Made by a program: the position numbers and the translations under genes. The notes below the pieces were generated by a model. The model saw only the letters and a program-made list of their open reading frames with translations. It made no database searches and was not told where the DNA came from. 64,000 nt of DNA from Aedes albopictus (taxonomy: Eukaryota > Arthropoda > Insecta > Diptera > Culicidae), in assembly GCF_035046485.1 (NCBI RefSeq), contig NC_085137.1:5433977-5497976 (forward strand), in the 5' to 3' direction. Of this stretch, positions 11,161-23,680 are shown in pieces; within the stretch, counting starts at the first letter, position 1, and each line of letters opens with the position of its first letter.

Positions 11161-13638
11161 GCATTTTTTCTTAAGAATCCCTGATATTTCGGTACAACAC
11201 ATTAAAAAAAAATACCTTTAAAATAGGAAAAAAGTGTTTTAATCCAAGAAGAAATTTTTTGAAGAAAAATCAGAGAAAGCTTCTGTAAAATTTCTAGAGA
11301 GAACTTCCAGGATAATCCAATCGAATTTGGAATTCTAGGAGCAATAACCGAAAAATATACCGGTGGTAGATCTTTTACAAGAAACTCTCTGGTCATTCTC
11401 TGAGGAACTCCTGGGATAATTTTCGTAGGAACTCTTGAGAAAGTTTTCGGGAGAACTGATGCAACTCCTGAAAACAAATCAATAGAAGCTTCTGGAAGAA
11501 TTTCTGGAAAAAAATGTAATAAAAAAATTATCGAGGCAAATCGAAGAAAGGCTTGGAAGAATTCCTGAAAAAAAAATCGGAGGAGGTAGAACTCATGGAA
11601 TACTCTCATGGAATTCCCAGAGGAACGCCTGGAAGAATTATTGAAAGAACGTCTGATAGAAGCCGCGAAGCAACTGTAGGGAGAAACTCTTAAAAGATTG
11701 TTCAGATGAGTTCCAGGTTATTCCCATACATGTCAAAAAGTTTTAGGAGAAACCACTGCAAGATGATTAAAATTCATGGGAGATATTCCTGTCAGAGTTT
11801 TCGAACGAATTCCTGACGTAGTTCTGAAAACCAGAAGGAACTTCTGAAAAATAAGGAGGAACTGCTGCTGATTCCGACAAAAACTATCGAATATTCCTGA
11901 AGAAACTGTTGGAAGAATTCTCATAGAGATTCCATGAAAAAAAATGCGAAGAACTGGAACTGGAGATCTAAGGAAGAAAACAAATGTAAGGAATAAATGT
12001 CAGAGGAGCTCCTGGAACTTCAGTAAAAAACTACAGAGAGGATTTTTTATAAGTATTTCCGTTGCATCTTTCAGAAGATTCCACGGCTGAGTTTCCAGGG
12101 GAGTTCTCAGAGAAATTACCGGAAGGATTCCCTGTGAAATTTTTTGGCAGCATTTATGGGAGACCTTTTGAAAAATCTCCCGGAGGAACTTCCCGAAGAA
12201 TTCTCAAAGAAACTCCTGGAAGAATACACGGTGGAACTCATAGAAGAAGTCCTGGTGGAACTCCTAGAATCATTAACGGGAGAACTACCCACAGGAACTT
12301 TTGCATATGTTCTGGAATAAACTCCTGGAAGTATTCCCGAAAGAGCAATTCTTGGAGTGAGTTCATTTATCCGAAGCTGTATAAGTTCTAAAATTCAGAA
12401 AGACTGCTGAGGATGACGGGTTCGATTCACGGTCGGTCCAGAATCTTCTCGTAAAGGAAAATGTTTGCCTTCCTAGTGCCTAGAGTGTCATCGGAGGAAA
12501 TCCTGGTAGAGTTCCTGGAGAAATTTCTGGAAGAATTCTCGAAGCATCTACAAGAAACATTCCTAGAAGGAACTTCCGGAAGAATTCCAAGAGAAACTTT
12601 CGGAATAATTGCCGGAGGAACCCGTCCTGAAGCAGTTGCTCTCGGAAGTTTCCGTGAAGACTTCCGGAAGAGATACTAGAAGCATACCCAAAGGAATTCT
12701 TTCCGGTGTAACTTTGAATTGGCGAATTTCAAAAAAAAGAAAATATATGAAAAAAACTTTTAGGGGACCTCACACAAGAATTTCCGGCTAAACGTTCTAA
12801 AGAACTTCTGAAGGAAACTTTGTAATATTTCGTATTGTGGAATAATTACAAGTGAAACTCCCGCAGAAACTTTCAGAAGAATCTCCGTAAAACTTGTCGG
12901 AAGAACTCCTTAAATAATTTCAGGAGAAACCCCAAGACTAGTTCCCAAAGATATTCCTGGAAGAATTCATGAACCATCTTTTGGGAACCCATTCTCTCGA
13001 AGGGAGATACTTCTGGAAAAAAATATCCTGAAAGTACAACTGGTAGGATTCTCAGAGAAACTCAGAGGAAGTCTACCTGCACAAATTCAACTAAATTTCT
13101 CAGAAAAAAAAAACTCCCAGAGCAATTCACTATGTACTGTTAGATTAATTCCAGGTAAAGTACCAAAAACCATTACCGATAAAAATCCTAAAGAAAATTC
13201 TAGGTGTTCCTCCTAGAACTTCTAGAGAAATCCCAATGATACTCCTTGAACGACTCCCGGTGTGACTCCCAAAGAAATTCTTGGTGGAACTCCTAGGATA
13301 ACTCCCGATGAAACTCCGAGAGGAATTCTTAGAAGAACTCCTAGAAGAATTCTTCGTGGGACATTTTAGAGAAATTCCCTTCAGAACTCCTGAATGAACT
13401 GTCAGTAAACTCCTTGAGGAAGTCCCAGTGGAACTTCTAGAGAAATACCCAGTGGAACTCCTTGAAGAATACTTGAGGGAACTCCTGAAGAAATTTACAG
13501 TGGAACTCCTGGATATAGCAATATCCTACAAAAATCCCAATGGAAAAGGAATTCTTCTTAAAACTCCTTGAGGAACTCCCGGTGGCGCTTCTAGAGGAAC
13601 TCCTAGAAGTGTTCCCGTGGAGCGATTTCAGCTAGAAT
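11161..13638. repeat. 12-bp minisatellite array, purine-rich on plus strand
   Basis: Degenerate GGAACTCCTAGAAGA-type units cover this stretch. Open frames on both strands are short, and their products (for example EFLEKFLEEFSKHLQ) repeat every four residues. A truncated SINE fragment lies inside at 12393-12474. The array ends at a complete SINE (13649). Confidence 0.8.
12393..12474 (+). mobile_element. Fragment of a Feilai-like SINE
   Basis: The stretch around GATGACGGGTTCGATTCACG and TCGTAAAGGAAAATG matches the B-box and downstream part of the full SINEs at 21081-21372 and 56600-56870 (those are on the minus strand). The A-box half and the 3' half are missing, so this is an internal remnant within the 12-bp array. 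Confidence 0.7.
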
Positions 13639-13861
13639 ACCTACAGTAGTGTGGAACGGATCTGGTTGGATGGTTAGAACACTTGACTATCACGCCGAAG
13701 ACCTGGGATCGAATCCCACTCCCGACAAACTCATAAAATGTGAGTTCTTCCTTCGGAAGGGAAGTAAAGCGTGGGTCCCGAGATGAGCTAGCCCAGGGCT
13801 AAAAATCTCGTTAATACAGATAAAATAAAAAATAAATAAATTTAAAAAAAAACCTACAGTA
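13639..13861 (+). mobile_element. tRNA-related SINE (family 2) with 10-bp TSD
   Basis: The body, 13649-13851, holds an A-box-like TGGATGGTTAGAA and a B-box-like GATCGAATCCC, then a CCTTCGGAAGG hairpin and an A-rich 3' end. It is flanked by ACCTACAGTA on both sides (13639-13648, 13852-13861), showing retroposition into the 12-bp array. A second, inverted copy is at 54585-54757. The pol III promoter layout supports a tRNA-derived SINE; it is not a functional tRNA because no acceptor stem or complete cloverleaf is present. Confidence 0.88.
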
Positions 13862-13950
13862 ATTTCCCAGTAAAATTGCAAAAAGAATTGGCGTTCCAAA
13901 TTTTTAGAACTGGTAATAAATTTGGACCAAAAATATGAATTACCGCTGGA
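13862..13950. other. Array border sequence shared with 4969-5034
   Basis: GGCGTTCCAAATTTTTAGAA followed by TTTGGACCAAAAATATGAAT closely parallels the sequence that follows the first 12-bp array. Two arrays ending in the same non-array sequence suggests that the minisatellite is an internal part of a defined element. Confidence 0.6.
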
Positions 13951-15174
13951 ACAAAAAACGACCTTATATTATTTTCGGCTTAATTTTTATTTTTCAAGCA
14001 TAGTCTTTACCGTGACAATCGTAACATTTTTTTCAACTTAATAGCGGATTCATTCGTCTACGGTCGACTCAAGCTACGTCCAAAAAACTGCCAACATGAT
14101 AATTTCTGCTATTAAAGAGACGTAACGTGATGGACGCTTTCATCTAATCGGCTTAAATAACCCATCAACCTATCCGAATTCATCAAACATTAGAAAACTA
14201 TTTATCACAAGTGAAAACTTAGCTCCTACGATCAAAGTGGGCGGTGCGCGCGGCGTGAGCAGCACCCGTTCGGACACACTCGCTTTAATCAAATAATTTT
14301 CTAATAAATTAACTTACCATCAATGGGGAAATTTATGATCATTTGAGCTTGATAATGCCACTCCATTTTTCTTTCTCTGCTTCTGTCGGACTCCGGTATA
14401 GCTACCCACAACATCTCGAATTCAGAGTGGCGCAACAACCCCGACTATGGGTAGCGCGCATCATCATCCATGACTTGTGTTTGTTTGTCTGTTTGCTTCG
14501 AAACAGAAGAACCCGCAGTTTAGTTACAGCAAGTTCGCTTGCTTGGATCGAAATTCACTTTGAAAATAGTGGCTGGCATGCTACGATTGCATCTCGGGAC
14601 AAAGAACTTTGCTCCCCCAAAATCAGGGTGGCCTGCTTCGATTTGGGCAGGGGCGTGTGTGTGTGTTTGAGTGAGTGTGCAGATGGGATCATAAAATTTA
14701 CGCACATGCATCGAAAGTTGGATTTATTTGCTTCACCCCCGAACGAAAGAGGGTGACAAATGCAGATCCTGAACTACTTTCAATTTTCCCTCCTCTTGAG
14801 ACGGCGTTGGTTGCCTTGCTTTGCGGTGGTTGGTGTCGTTGGGATCATAAAGATGAAAAGAGAAGCTGTTTGGTTTTTATCGACTGAATCACACTTTTCC
14901 TTTCGTCGAATGATTTTATCCTCCTTTGTGTGAACAGGTCGCCGATTGATGATTTGGACGGCAGTGTTCCGATTTTATTTCATTCCCATTATCCTGATAG
15001 GTACTTTTTCTAAACAGATAAGCGCAGTGAGGAGTGAATGACCTCAGCAGGCCATGTAGTAAAAGTCCTTGATTGGAAACACTTCTTCATAACATTTATC
15101 AAAGATTTCGATAGAAAGCAAAATTCCTGGAAGAATTTTCAAAAGATACTCTTTAAGCAACTACAATTGATCCC
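13951..15174. other. Unique DNA with possible regulatory block, no gene called
   Basis: The stretch 14160-14345 (TATCCGAATTCATC, a GC-rich CGGTGCGCGCGGCG core, then ATCAAATAATTTTC) has the look of conserved insect non-coding DNA, mixing AT-rich homeodomain-type sites with a GC core. A 137-codon frame at 14343-14756 overlaps a minus frame and has no recognisable domain, so I leave it uncalled. Confidence 0.4.
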
Positions 15175-15308
15175 AGTACACACGGTCAAATATTGGTCCA
15201 AAAAGAAACCAATGCGCAAATATCTTGTTTGACTCGATCGAATTTTCATTATCTGTTTGACAGATGTTTCTTGGTTGTTTCTTTGTTAAGTATTTGATCC
15301 TGTGTACT
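15175..15308. mobile_element. Short MITE with AGTACACA ends
   Basis: The left end AGTACACACGGTCAAATA and the complement of the right end (AGTACACAGGATCAAATA) form imperfect terminal inverted repeats, extended by AAAGAAAC motifs on both sides. The length is 134 bp with no coding frame. I could not identify a convincing target duplication. A related left-end sequence starts near 17396. Confidence 0.65.
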
Positions 15309-18300
15309 TGAGGCTTAATGTATATCTGATGCGATACCCTTCTCCTCCATATAGGACTGCATTGTTTTGATTTTGTATGGGATTTTGACGTTTTTTGGCT
15401 TTGTTGTTTACAAAATTTCTGTAAGAGTGAAAAGAAGGAGAGAATGTTTAGCAATGGCCTATGCGTCTTTTCATTTGACGTCTTAAATCACTGATACTTC
15501 GGGTCTTTGGCAGTTCTTCTAAGGAGATGACAGGCCCGTGTTAGCAGCTTTTGTTCAACCTTTGTAAACAAATGCATACACGGACCTGTTATATGAAAAA
15601 GCTTATCCTTATTATTCTGCATCTTCTTTGTGTTTTTCTTCTCTCTGGCTTTATGTTCTCTCTTTTCAATTTAGTATAGAAGAATTCGAATGACCCCCAA
15701 TTGTGGAGGCGCTAGATGAGATGAGGAGAAAATCGTTTGTTTGCATCAAAAATTAAATTTTTCGTCTTCAAAATTAACTAATATTTTGCCTTGGTAGTTG
15801 CTATTTTCCATTGGTAATAGCTTCTATTATCATCATTCTTGATGCCCACGCCGATAGACACCGGATTGGCCAACTAACAAAAATCCGGAAGATCGCCATC
15901 TGGAGGCATAGCAAGAGCTCCTCAAATTATTCACATAATTTGTTCGTAAGTACCTACCGGATCTAAGCGCATCTGAAAGAGAATTAAATTTTCTTTCCAA
16001 AAAGTACTCGTTTGTTTCTCTACGATGCGGAATTCTATATGAAAAAAATGAAAAAAGTGCACTTTGCCTATGCTGTGCCATGGCAAATTTTGGCGGAGTC
16101 ACGTTTTTCATAGGGTTCTCATACCTGCCACCAAATGCGGAGGGATCGTTAGCTTCTGTTGGATTTGTCTATTCTTTGAGTACTTCCACAGTAAATAATT
16201 AAAGTATTTTTATAAGGCATACTCTACCGTGACGTTATAATGTTTTGACGAGCTGATGGCGAAATTTTCAACTATAACTCACAAATACGACCATAAACCT
16301 CGTAAAACCTTTCACTTTAGGATTCCTTGTAACATTTGCAATGAATATGATCTGTTGAACATATAGTTTTCAGTATAAAAGCTTGTTCAAAATTGGAATT
16401 AGTATAGCGTGATGTTCCAACGTTAGCTCATCCACGAGTTCTTCTGTAAGTTGTAACGGGAATACTTTAAAAAATCCTATGTAATCTTTTTTTGAAGTTA
16501 TGACTCAGCGTCATAATGTTTCATGAAGGTAAACAGAAAAAGGTTTGCCGTAACTTCTGGTGGTTGCCAATATCCTATTTTTATAAACATTTATGATATT
16601 CTTCATTATCGTCATGACATTATGACTTGTAGTCATGATATCATGAAGCGGCATATTTTATTATTTTACGACGATTTTCGTAAACGGTGTTTCCCCTTGT
16701 GCAGTTTTAGAGCATGACTTATAAAAACTCTTCATTTTTTCTCTGTTAGGTCATTGAGGTTTTCCATTCAAGTTTTTATTGAATCATCCACGTCCAATAC
16801 AATATTAGTTTTATCAATTATTATTCAAAATATCTTCATCCATATACATCTTCATCCTTTTTAATGAAACGCATTTCTCTTCCAATAGTATTCAAGGACT
16901 GTCGCGTCGCCGTGTGGCATCGGACACGTTCCACTCGAGGTGATAAATTATATCGATTTTCTTTGTACTTATGTAGCTATATCTACTACGTACGTCTCTT
17001 TCTCCATCATAGGGCACAAGCTCAGCAAAACTAGCACCTTAGAGCACAATAGAGCAATATTTTAAGGGAAATCCTTAAAGAGCCATGAATATGATCACAC
17101 AACGGTTCTTTGTCATCGAGGAGCCAGTCACCATGTGGCACTACTATTGGCCAGACTGCTGCTAGGGAAAGGTGAGGAGCAGAATGACACCAGACGAAGC
17201 ACCATATCATCCTTCTCCTGGCTAAGGATTGTGGTGCGTCTCTTGTGTCATTTCGATACGTGCAAGCTCTCTTTACTCCTTGTACTTGTAATGATTTCAC
17301 ATGGTACTTGTTCCAGAAAGTGTGAATTTTGCACGTTCTAGTGCGAATGTATGCTCATTAGGGCACTGCGTTGCATCAGCAAGCCATGATTTCTAGTACA
17401 CGGTCAATTGATTGGATACAAGAATCCTGTTTAGACTATCTTATCTAAACAAAATATTTTTTGAAAATGTTGAAATGTTAATGCTAACAAAATTTAATGA
17501 ACTGGTGAAACTTTACAGGTACTCATACACTGAAATAAAAAGGAGAGTGAAAATCATTTAAATGCCAAAGACATTGGTTTAGTCTAGCCGTTAGTTTTTT
17601 TTATTGAATCACTGTATTTTTAAAGTATTTAGAGTAATTGTTAAGTTCAGTGAAATAGCATGATTCTTGAAAAGACCAATACATTATTAAAATTGCCTTG
17701 ATTCTAAATGTTTACCCAAAATAAGCTCTACCCTAGTTTTGATTGGATCGTTTACAGTTTCATGTCCGACAGTAATTTCCAGAAAAGAAGACAAACTTCC
17801 ATTCCATTCGCCCACACACGGCAGACAAGGGTCAAGCATGAATTTATTTATCGAACATCGGGAAAAACGACAGCTGCTAGTCCATTTTAATATGCAGCAG
17901 GCTCCTAGTCAAACTTTCAATGCAACAACGTGCGATTCGTTCTCATCAGATTCTTCTTGTTATCTGTCAAACACCCACTACAAATCCAGAGGTTCTACCC
18001 TATGCAGCCATAGCAACGACGGCCGAGAATAGCTACTGTGTGGCGAACAAAAGCAGAACAAAGGGATGTCCAACAATCATCGGCTACTATGACTAGGTCG
18101 CATTCGGATAGAGGTAGCCAATCCTATTTCGAGAGTGTCGATGGATAAAATCTCACTCGAGATACACCCGAAACAAAAGGTTACACCACACTGCACTGCA
18201 CTGCTATCGTCTCCACCATTCTTCGGATTACTCAATAGCGAATAGCCGATGGTGGCGACGCGATGCAACTGAAAAATGATAATAAAACTTTATGTGGGTT

Positions 18301-18888
18301 GAATGTGCTGCCGAGTGCCGCGAAGGTGAAACTAGCCTCATATGTACATGTATCTCTTTGGCATCCATATGGGCTCACCCGTACCACCCTCGAACTACCA
18401 ATTTACGGCGATCGATTTTTTATGAGACAGTGCAATGACCGCAGAAGCAGCTCCGGTTTCCGTTATAAAATCGATCACCCTTTTTTGTGTGTGATGGACA
18501 TTAGGTCCCTACAATAGTATCTAGTGCTAAAGCGGAAATGCGTCGAGGGCAAATGTCATGTTTGGAAATGCTTAAGGCACGCGATTTTTCAATAAAAACC
18601 ATGAAGGTGGTGGTGGTATGAGGGAAGGTGAGGTCAGGGGAAATATTACAACATCAATCACTCGTATTGAAGATGTGGTCATTTCATATGAATGTGATTT
18701 AATATTGTACGAACTGGGTAGCAGCTATTTCAAATGAAAACTGGTGATAATTCATGAACTCGTTGAAAAGGACATAGACGATTATTGTTTCATAATTTGA
18801 GCTGCTTTCTATGTAATTGACGACTACTGAAACCTAAACCTAAAAATATCACGATGAAATCGAAAAACCCAAAATTAAGTACCTTCAT
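15309..18888. other. Mostly unique DNA, no supported gene
   Basis: Contains short frames (for example 15833-16111 minus, 17031-17300 minus, 17739-18032 plus) without domains or consistent splice context. Direct and inverted GTCATGA motifs occur near 16600-16660. A diverged relative of the 15175 MITE end (AGTACACGGTCAATTGATTG) is at about 17396. Nothing else recognised. Confidence 0.4.
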
Positions 18889-19099
18889 AAGCGCTGTTTG
18901 CAGTTCAGAAGGAATTTTTCGGCCTATCTTGATGCATGGGAAATTCCTTGCCTGAATCGCCCAAGAAACCGTTTTTCTTCGATCACAGTACGCAGTTGCG
19001 AAGAAATGACAGTTCAAATGGTAGTCACCGTGAAAAGTTTCTGCCAGGAATCGGTCAAGAAGTTTCTTGAGCGATTCCTTTCAAACACCAAACTAGGCT
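18889..19099 (+). mobile_element. 211-bp interspersed repeat X, copy 1
   Basis: Starts AAGCGCTGTTTGCAGTTCAG and ends CACCAAACTAGGCT. A copy of exactly the same length lies inverted at 40687-40897, and a third, interrupted copy at 23057-23680. The inner frame reads RRNFSAYLDA...RFSSITVRSC in two copies, but that only reflects sequence conservation among repeat copies. The halves are partly self-complementary, so it may be a MITE; its superfamily is unknown. Confidence 0.75.
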
Positions 19100-19729
19100 A
19101 TAACAAAATTGGGTGAAATCAACGCCAACGTAACTGAAGAAATGGTTAAATTTCAATCTAAACACCGAAAGATGCATCGAGTAGGCGTTGCGGCGAACGA
19201 ACGTGTTTCGAACTGCTTGTCACATTTCTTCCGTGTTCGCTTTGGCCGGTGCTACGCCACCCGGATAGTGTTCTTCTGCGTGTGAAAAAGTGTTCGTTCT
19301 CTGACAATTTTAAAAGCGAGAAAGCGTATTATTGTTTTTTGGGAAAAGATTGAATCAATTTTTGGGTTCCGCGTTGCCTTTATATACATAATTTTGTGAG
19401 TGATAATGTTCAATGATGCCTGCGTGTAAGACAACAGAGCCGAGAAGCAAACCTGGCACTATACCTCTATGTATAGGGTATTTACAGCCAAAAACACCAA
19501 AAATATTGGCATTTTTGACACAATATTTTTCAATTTGAATGAGATTTTGTTCATGCGCTGAATTTCAAGAATCATTTACATTTGCATAACACATTTTCAT
19601 TTTTTCCTCAGGATTCAACTCGGCATGTAACATTTGAAAAGCGGGTATGAAAAATATCTAAATTGCTTCTTCAAAAAATTATAACTCGAGAACGATTTGT
19701 TGGATTATGCCTTCGAGGATGTATGAGGA
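19100..19729. other. Unique DNA, no gene seen
   Basis: Contains a 60-codon minus frame only. No splice, promoter or transposon feature can be supported. Confidence 0.4.
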
Positions 19730-20057
19730 GGTGTCCGGCCATTTGGCCGAATGCCATTTGGCCGAATTCTGATCAAAACAATTTGTAAGCATAAGCAAAC
19801 TCTAGATGACATTCTAGCTGCCAATATAACCATTAGACACTTTTTTTTCTTCTTTTAATAATAGGCTATTCCTTCTAGTTTTACCATCAAAAGATTTGCT
19901 GGCGTTAAAACTGTGAATATTTCAGCAGAGATTTTTCCTTCTTTGAATCATAGGCTGTTCTTTTGACTTATACTGATACAGAAAACAGTTGCATGATCAC
20001 TTAAGTTCATCATTACTTTTTCGGCCAAACGGCATTCGGCCAAATGACCCGGAACCG
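19730..20057 (+). mobile_element. hAT-like MITE with ATTTGGCCGAA ends, copy 1
   Basis: The 328-bp element starts GGTGTCCGGCCATTTGGCCG, and the complement of its end reads GGTTCCGGGTCATTTGGCCG. The flanks TATGAGGA (19722-19729) and TTTGAGGA (20058-20065) match at seven of eight positions, fitting an 8-bp duplication of the hAT type. CATTTGGCCGAATG is repeated inside each end. A relative with a perfect 8-bp duplication is at 40273-40635. Confidence 0.75.
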
Positions 20058-20065
20058 TTTGAGGA

Positions 20066-20525
20066 TATTATTAGAAAAATTAACCACAGAATATCTAGTT
20101 TGCCTCGTCCCTACGGCGTCAGTGGTGGTACTAGAAGTGTCAAATTAATTTTTTTGACCAAAACAAAACGTTCACTACAACGTGTGCATTTAAAAATAAT
20201 GCAAAGTTACATCTCAGGTATGAAATAAATGAAATTAGATTATTGCGAACAGTGCCATTAGCGCTCTAATTCTCATATATTTATTAGGACTCTTAGAAAC
20301 AAATACACTGAGAGAAATATTCATCATGGGTCTATGTTGGATGTCATATAATATCAATTCCAAAAACCGTACCCTTCGATTTTTAATTATTTTTCTGTAG
20401 CTGCCAAGTAGCTTAGAATAGACAATTGTTTTAACTTTTTTCTTTTTTATTTTCATCTATTTTTGAAATGGGCAAAGGGAAACAGCTTTTGCAATATACC
20501 AGATAGTCACCAAAAGAGTCGTCGA
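20066..20525. other. Unique AT-rich DNA, no gene seen
   Basis: Short frames only (79 codons at 19989-20228 overlaps the MITE end). No recognisable element or exon. Confidence 0.4.
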
Positions 20526-23056
20526 AAGATGCCTTCAAAAAAAAATTTTTTTTTCAAGGATTTCTTTGGAAACTCCTTCGGAAATTATTACAGGGGTTTT
20601 TCTGAAAATCTTCCAAAAATTATTTCAGAAATTACTCAACGAATTCTTCCGGAAATTCCCGAAAATTCTGGAATCTTTCCAAAATTCATTTGGAAATTTT
20701 CTTCAGGAACTGCTTTAGAAAAGTCCTCCCAGAAATTTCACAAGAAAGTGCTCCAGAAAATTAACATACAATTATTTTAGAAAACCTTCCATAAATTGCT
20801 TCGGAAATTCTTCCAAATATAACTTTCTCCAGGAATTTTGACACAATATTGTCTAGGGATTTCTTCGGCAATTCTCATAGATATTGCTCGGAAGATTCCT
20901 TCAGAAAGCTTACCAGGGATTTCTTCAGAAATTCTTCCGTGGCTTTTTCAGAAAATATTCCAATCTATTTTCAGAATCTCCTCTAGCGATTTTTTCGGAA
21001 ATTCCTGTAGATAATAATTCATAAACTAACTTTGAAAATTTCTCCAAGAATTCCTTCTGAAATTCCCCAAGGCTTCGCTTCCTCCTCTCCTCTCCTCTTC
21101 TTGGCGTAACGTCCTCCTGGGACAAAGCCTGCTTCTCAGCTTAATGTTCTATGAGCACTTCCACAGTTATTAACTGAGAGCTTCCTCTGCCAATGACCAT
21201 TTTGCATGTGTATATCGTGTGGCAGGCACGAAGATACTCTATGCCCAAGGAAGTCGAGGAAATTTCCTTTACGAAAAGATCATGGACCGACCGGGAATCG
21301 AACCCGTCACCCTCAGCATGGTCATGCTGAATACCCGTGCGTTTACCGCCTCGGCTATATGGGCCCTCGCCCAGGCTTCGCTTATTCTTTCTAAAAAACT
21401 GCCAAGGATTCATTCGGTAATTTTCTCCATGGGTAGCTTAAGAAATTGCTCTAGGGATCAGAGACCACAACAGATTTTTTTAGAGAATTTCCTTCAGTGA
21501 TTCTTTCAGAAATTATTCTATATTGATCCAGAAATTTTACAAGCGATACCTTTGGGAAGTTCCTCCGTGAATATCTTCCAGCAATTCTTTGAGAATCTTT
21601 AAAAACTCAAAATGAATTTCTTATGAAATTACAAAAATTGGACCAGGAATTTGTTCAGCAATTCCTCTAGATTTTTAGTCCGAATAATTGACATGGTATT
21701 CATGGATTTCAAAGGTACGAAACTGATGACACTCATTCGATGAGGGTATTCTGCTTAGAGGGTTCGAAAAGTCGGTACAAGATGGTATCCTTTATAAAAT
21801 TCTTAAAAGATTCTTTCAATTTTTTTTATTTTCCAAAACTTTCTCCAGAAACGAACTCCAGAAATTCCTTCACAGATTTTTCAAAACCTCTTCCAAGTAT
21901 TCATTCGGGAAATCCTCTATGGGTTCTTTCAGCAATTTCACTAAGGATTCCTCCAATAATTTCAAAAAGATTTTTTTTTTAAAAACCTTACATGGATGCT
22001 TCAGAAATATCTCCATGAAATTAATTACGAGTTTCTCCAGGGATTCCTTAAGAAAATATTCCATAAATTTCCCCAGAATTCCCTTTAGGAGTTCCCTCGA
22101 AGAAATCTTTCAGAAAAACTTCCATTGGTTGCCTCAGAAATTCCCCAACAGATGTCAACAAAAGTTTTATTCAAGGATTCCTTGAGAAATCCTTCCATAG
22201 ATTTCATCAGTTAGTTCTCCATGGATTCCTCCAGAGATTCCTTCAGAGTTCCCTTCTTTCATTCATTTACAATATCTTCCACGGTTTTCCACAAAAATAA
22301 CCCAACCTATTTCTTTCTTTCAGCCAAAATTTTCAGGCATCCTTCAAGAAATTATTCCTAGGTCTCCTTCAGTAATTCCTCTTGGAATTCTTTCAGAATC
22401 TATTCCAGGGATTCTCTAATAAATTCTTCCATAGATATTTTTTAGAAATACTTCCAATGATTTCTTTAAAAGTTCTTCCAAAAACTCCATTAGTAAATTA
22501 TGATGAACCTGGGCGTGTTATTGGAACACCTGTAAGTAGAAAGAAAATCGCATTAAGTAAGTCAAGTGCGAGACACTGAGGACGATCTTATAGTTGAGGT
22601 CGAAATACATATCTGTCAAATGATGCGAATATCTCTGTGTGGAATTAAAAGGAACAGTACTTAACCCGATTTTCATTTTGCTTTAGGAAAACCTGCATAA
22701 CATTTTCTACGTATTCTTTAGAAATATTCACGGGATTTCCTTCAGACATTTCACCACATTTTTTTAGAAAACTCTTTTAGAAAATCTTCCAAGAATTCCT
22801 TCAAAAATTCCCCAGGCATTCTTTATAAAAATGTTACATGGTTGCTTCAGAAATTCTTCTGGGAATTTCTTCAGAAATTTCTCCACAGATTCCCCTAGAG
22901 ACTCCTCCCGAAATTTCTCCAAGTATTCCTCTAGAAGCAAATCCATAATCTTCCTTAGAAATTTCTCCATGGACTCTTTCCGATATCCCATCTGAGTTTC
23001 TCTCTGAAACACTGCCATAGATTCCTTCAAAAATTCCTCCCTCGTTTCCATCAAAA
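20526..23056 (+). repeat. 12-bp minisatellite array, pyrimidine-rich
   Basis: Degenerate AATTCCTTCAGAAATTCTTCC-like units on the plus strand, carrying a complete SINE at 21081-21372 and a non-array gap near 22500-22700. Open frames on both strands follow the period and are not called. Confidence 0.75.
21070..21383 (-). mobile_element. Feilai-like SINE with 11-bp TSD
   Basis: The body, 21081-21372, lies on the minus strand. Read 5' to 3' on that strand it carries a tRNA-like A box (TAGCCGAGGCGGTAAACGC), a B box (GGTTCGATTCCCGGTC) and a tail matching the copy at 56600-56870. The flanking AGGCTTCGCTT repeats (21070-21080, 21373-21383) show target-primed insertion into the array. The Feilai assignment is from memory of Aedes SINEs, not a search. 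Confidence 0.88.
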
Positions 23057-23680
23057 AGTCCAGTTTCGTGTTTGAAAGGAATTGCTCAAGAAACTTTTTG
23101 AGCGATTCCTGGCAGAAACTTTTCACGATGACTGTCATTTGAACTAGACTAGAAAAATCTATCAAGTTTATAACACATTGTGTTATGGTGTTATAAAAAT
23201 CTTCTGTAACTTATTATGTTATAAACTAGGTGCAGGATGATGTTAAAATAACTAAAATTGTTAAAAAAGTATACCGGTCTAATCAAAATAATAACCAATT
23301 TTGTTATGATCTGATCAATATTATAACAAAATATGATAAAAGTTTTAGCTTCAAGAAAACAAGTTCCTATCGTATTTTGATACAATTGTACAAAATGATT
23401 TTCTGAATGTCGAGTAAGTGAAATTAAATTATTTCACAATGAGTTATTAAACAACATTTATAACATAATATGATATAATTGAAACCCCAAAGAAATTAAA
23501 ACTTGATTATATCACAATGAGTTATAAATATCAGGGTTTGTTATAATAATGTTATATTTTTGTTAGAATCTTCTAGTCGGGATTCCTTCGAAACTGCGTA
23601 CTGCGATCGAAGAAAACGTGGTTTCTTGAGCAATTCAGACAAGGAAGGCTGAGAAATTCCTTCTAAACTGCAAACAGTCC
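23057..23680 (-). mobile_element. Repeat X, copy 2, interrupted
   Basis: 23057-23146 and 23579-23680 together match the 211-bp repeat X (see 18889-19099) in reverse orientation, with more divergence. The interruption is a 432-bp MITE at 23147-23578, so that element inserted after this copy was in place. Confidence 0.7.
23147..23578. mobile_element. TTATAAC-rich MITE nested in repeat X
   Basis: Begins GACTAGAAAAATCTA and ends TAGAATCTTCTAGTC, giving imperfect terminal inverted repeats of GACTAGAA. The inside is AT-rich with many TTATAAC and GTTATAA motifs. There is no coding frame of note. Target duplication not resolved, because the host copy is itself diverged. Confidence 0.65.

Noticed and set aside
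13649..13720. Functional tRNA gene
   Set aside because: A and B boxes are present but no acceptor stem or cloverleaf can be drawn; target duplications and a hairpin body show it is a SINE. The same reasoning applies to the SINEs at 21081, 30680, 39904 and 56600.
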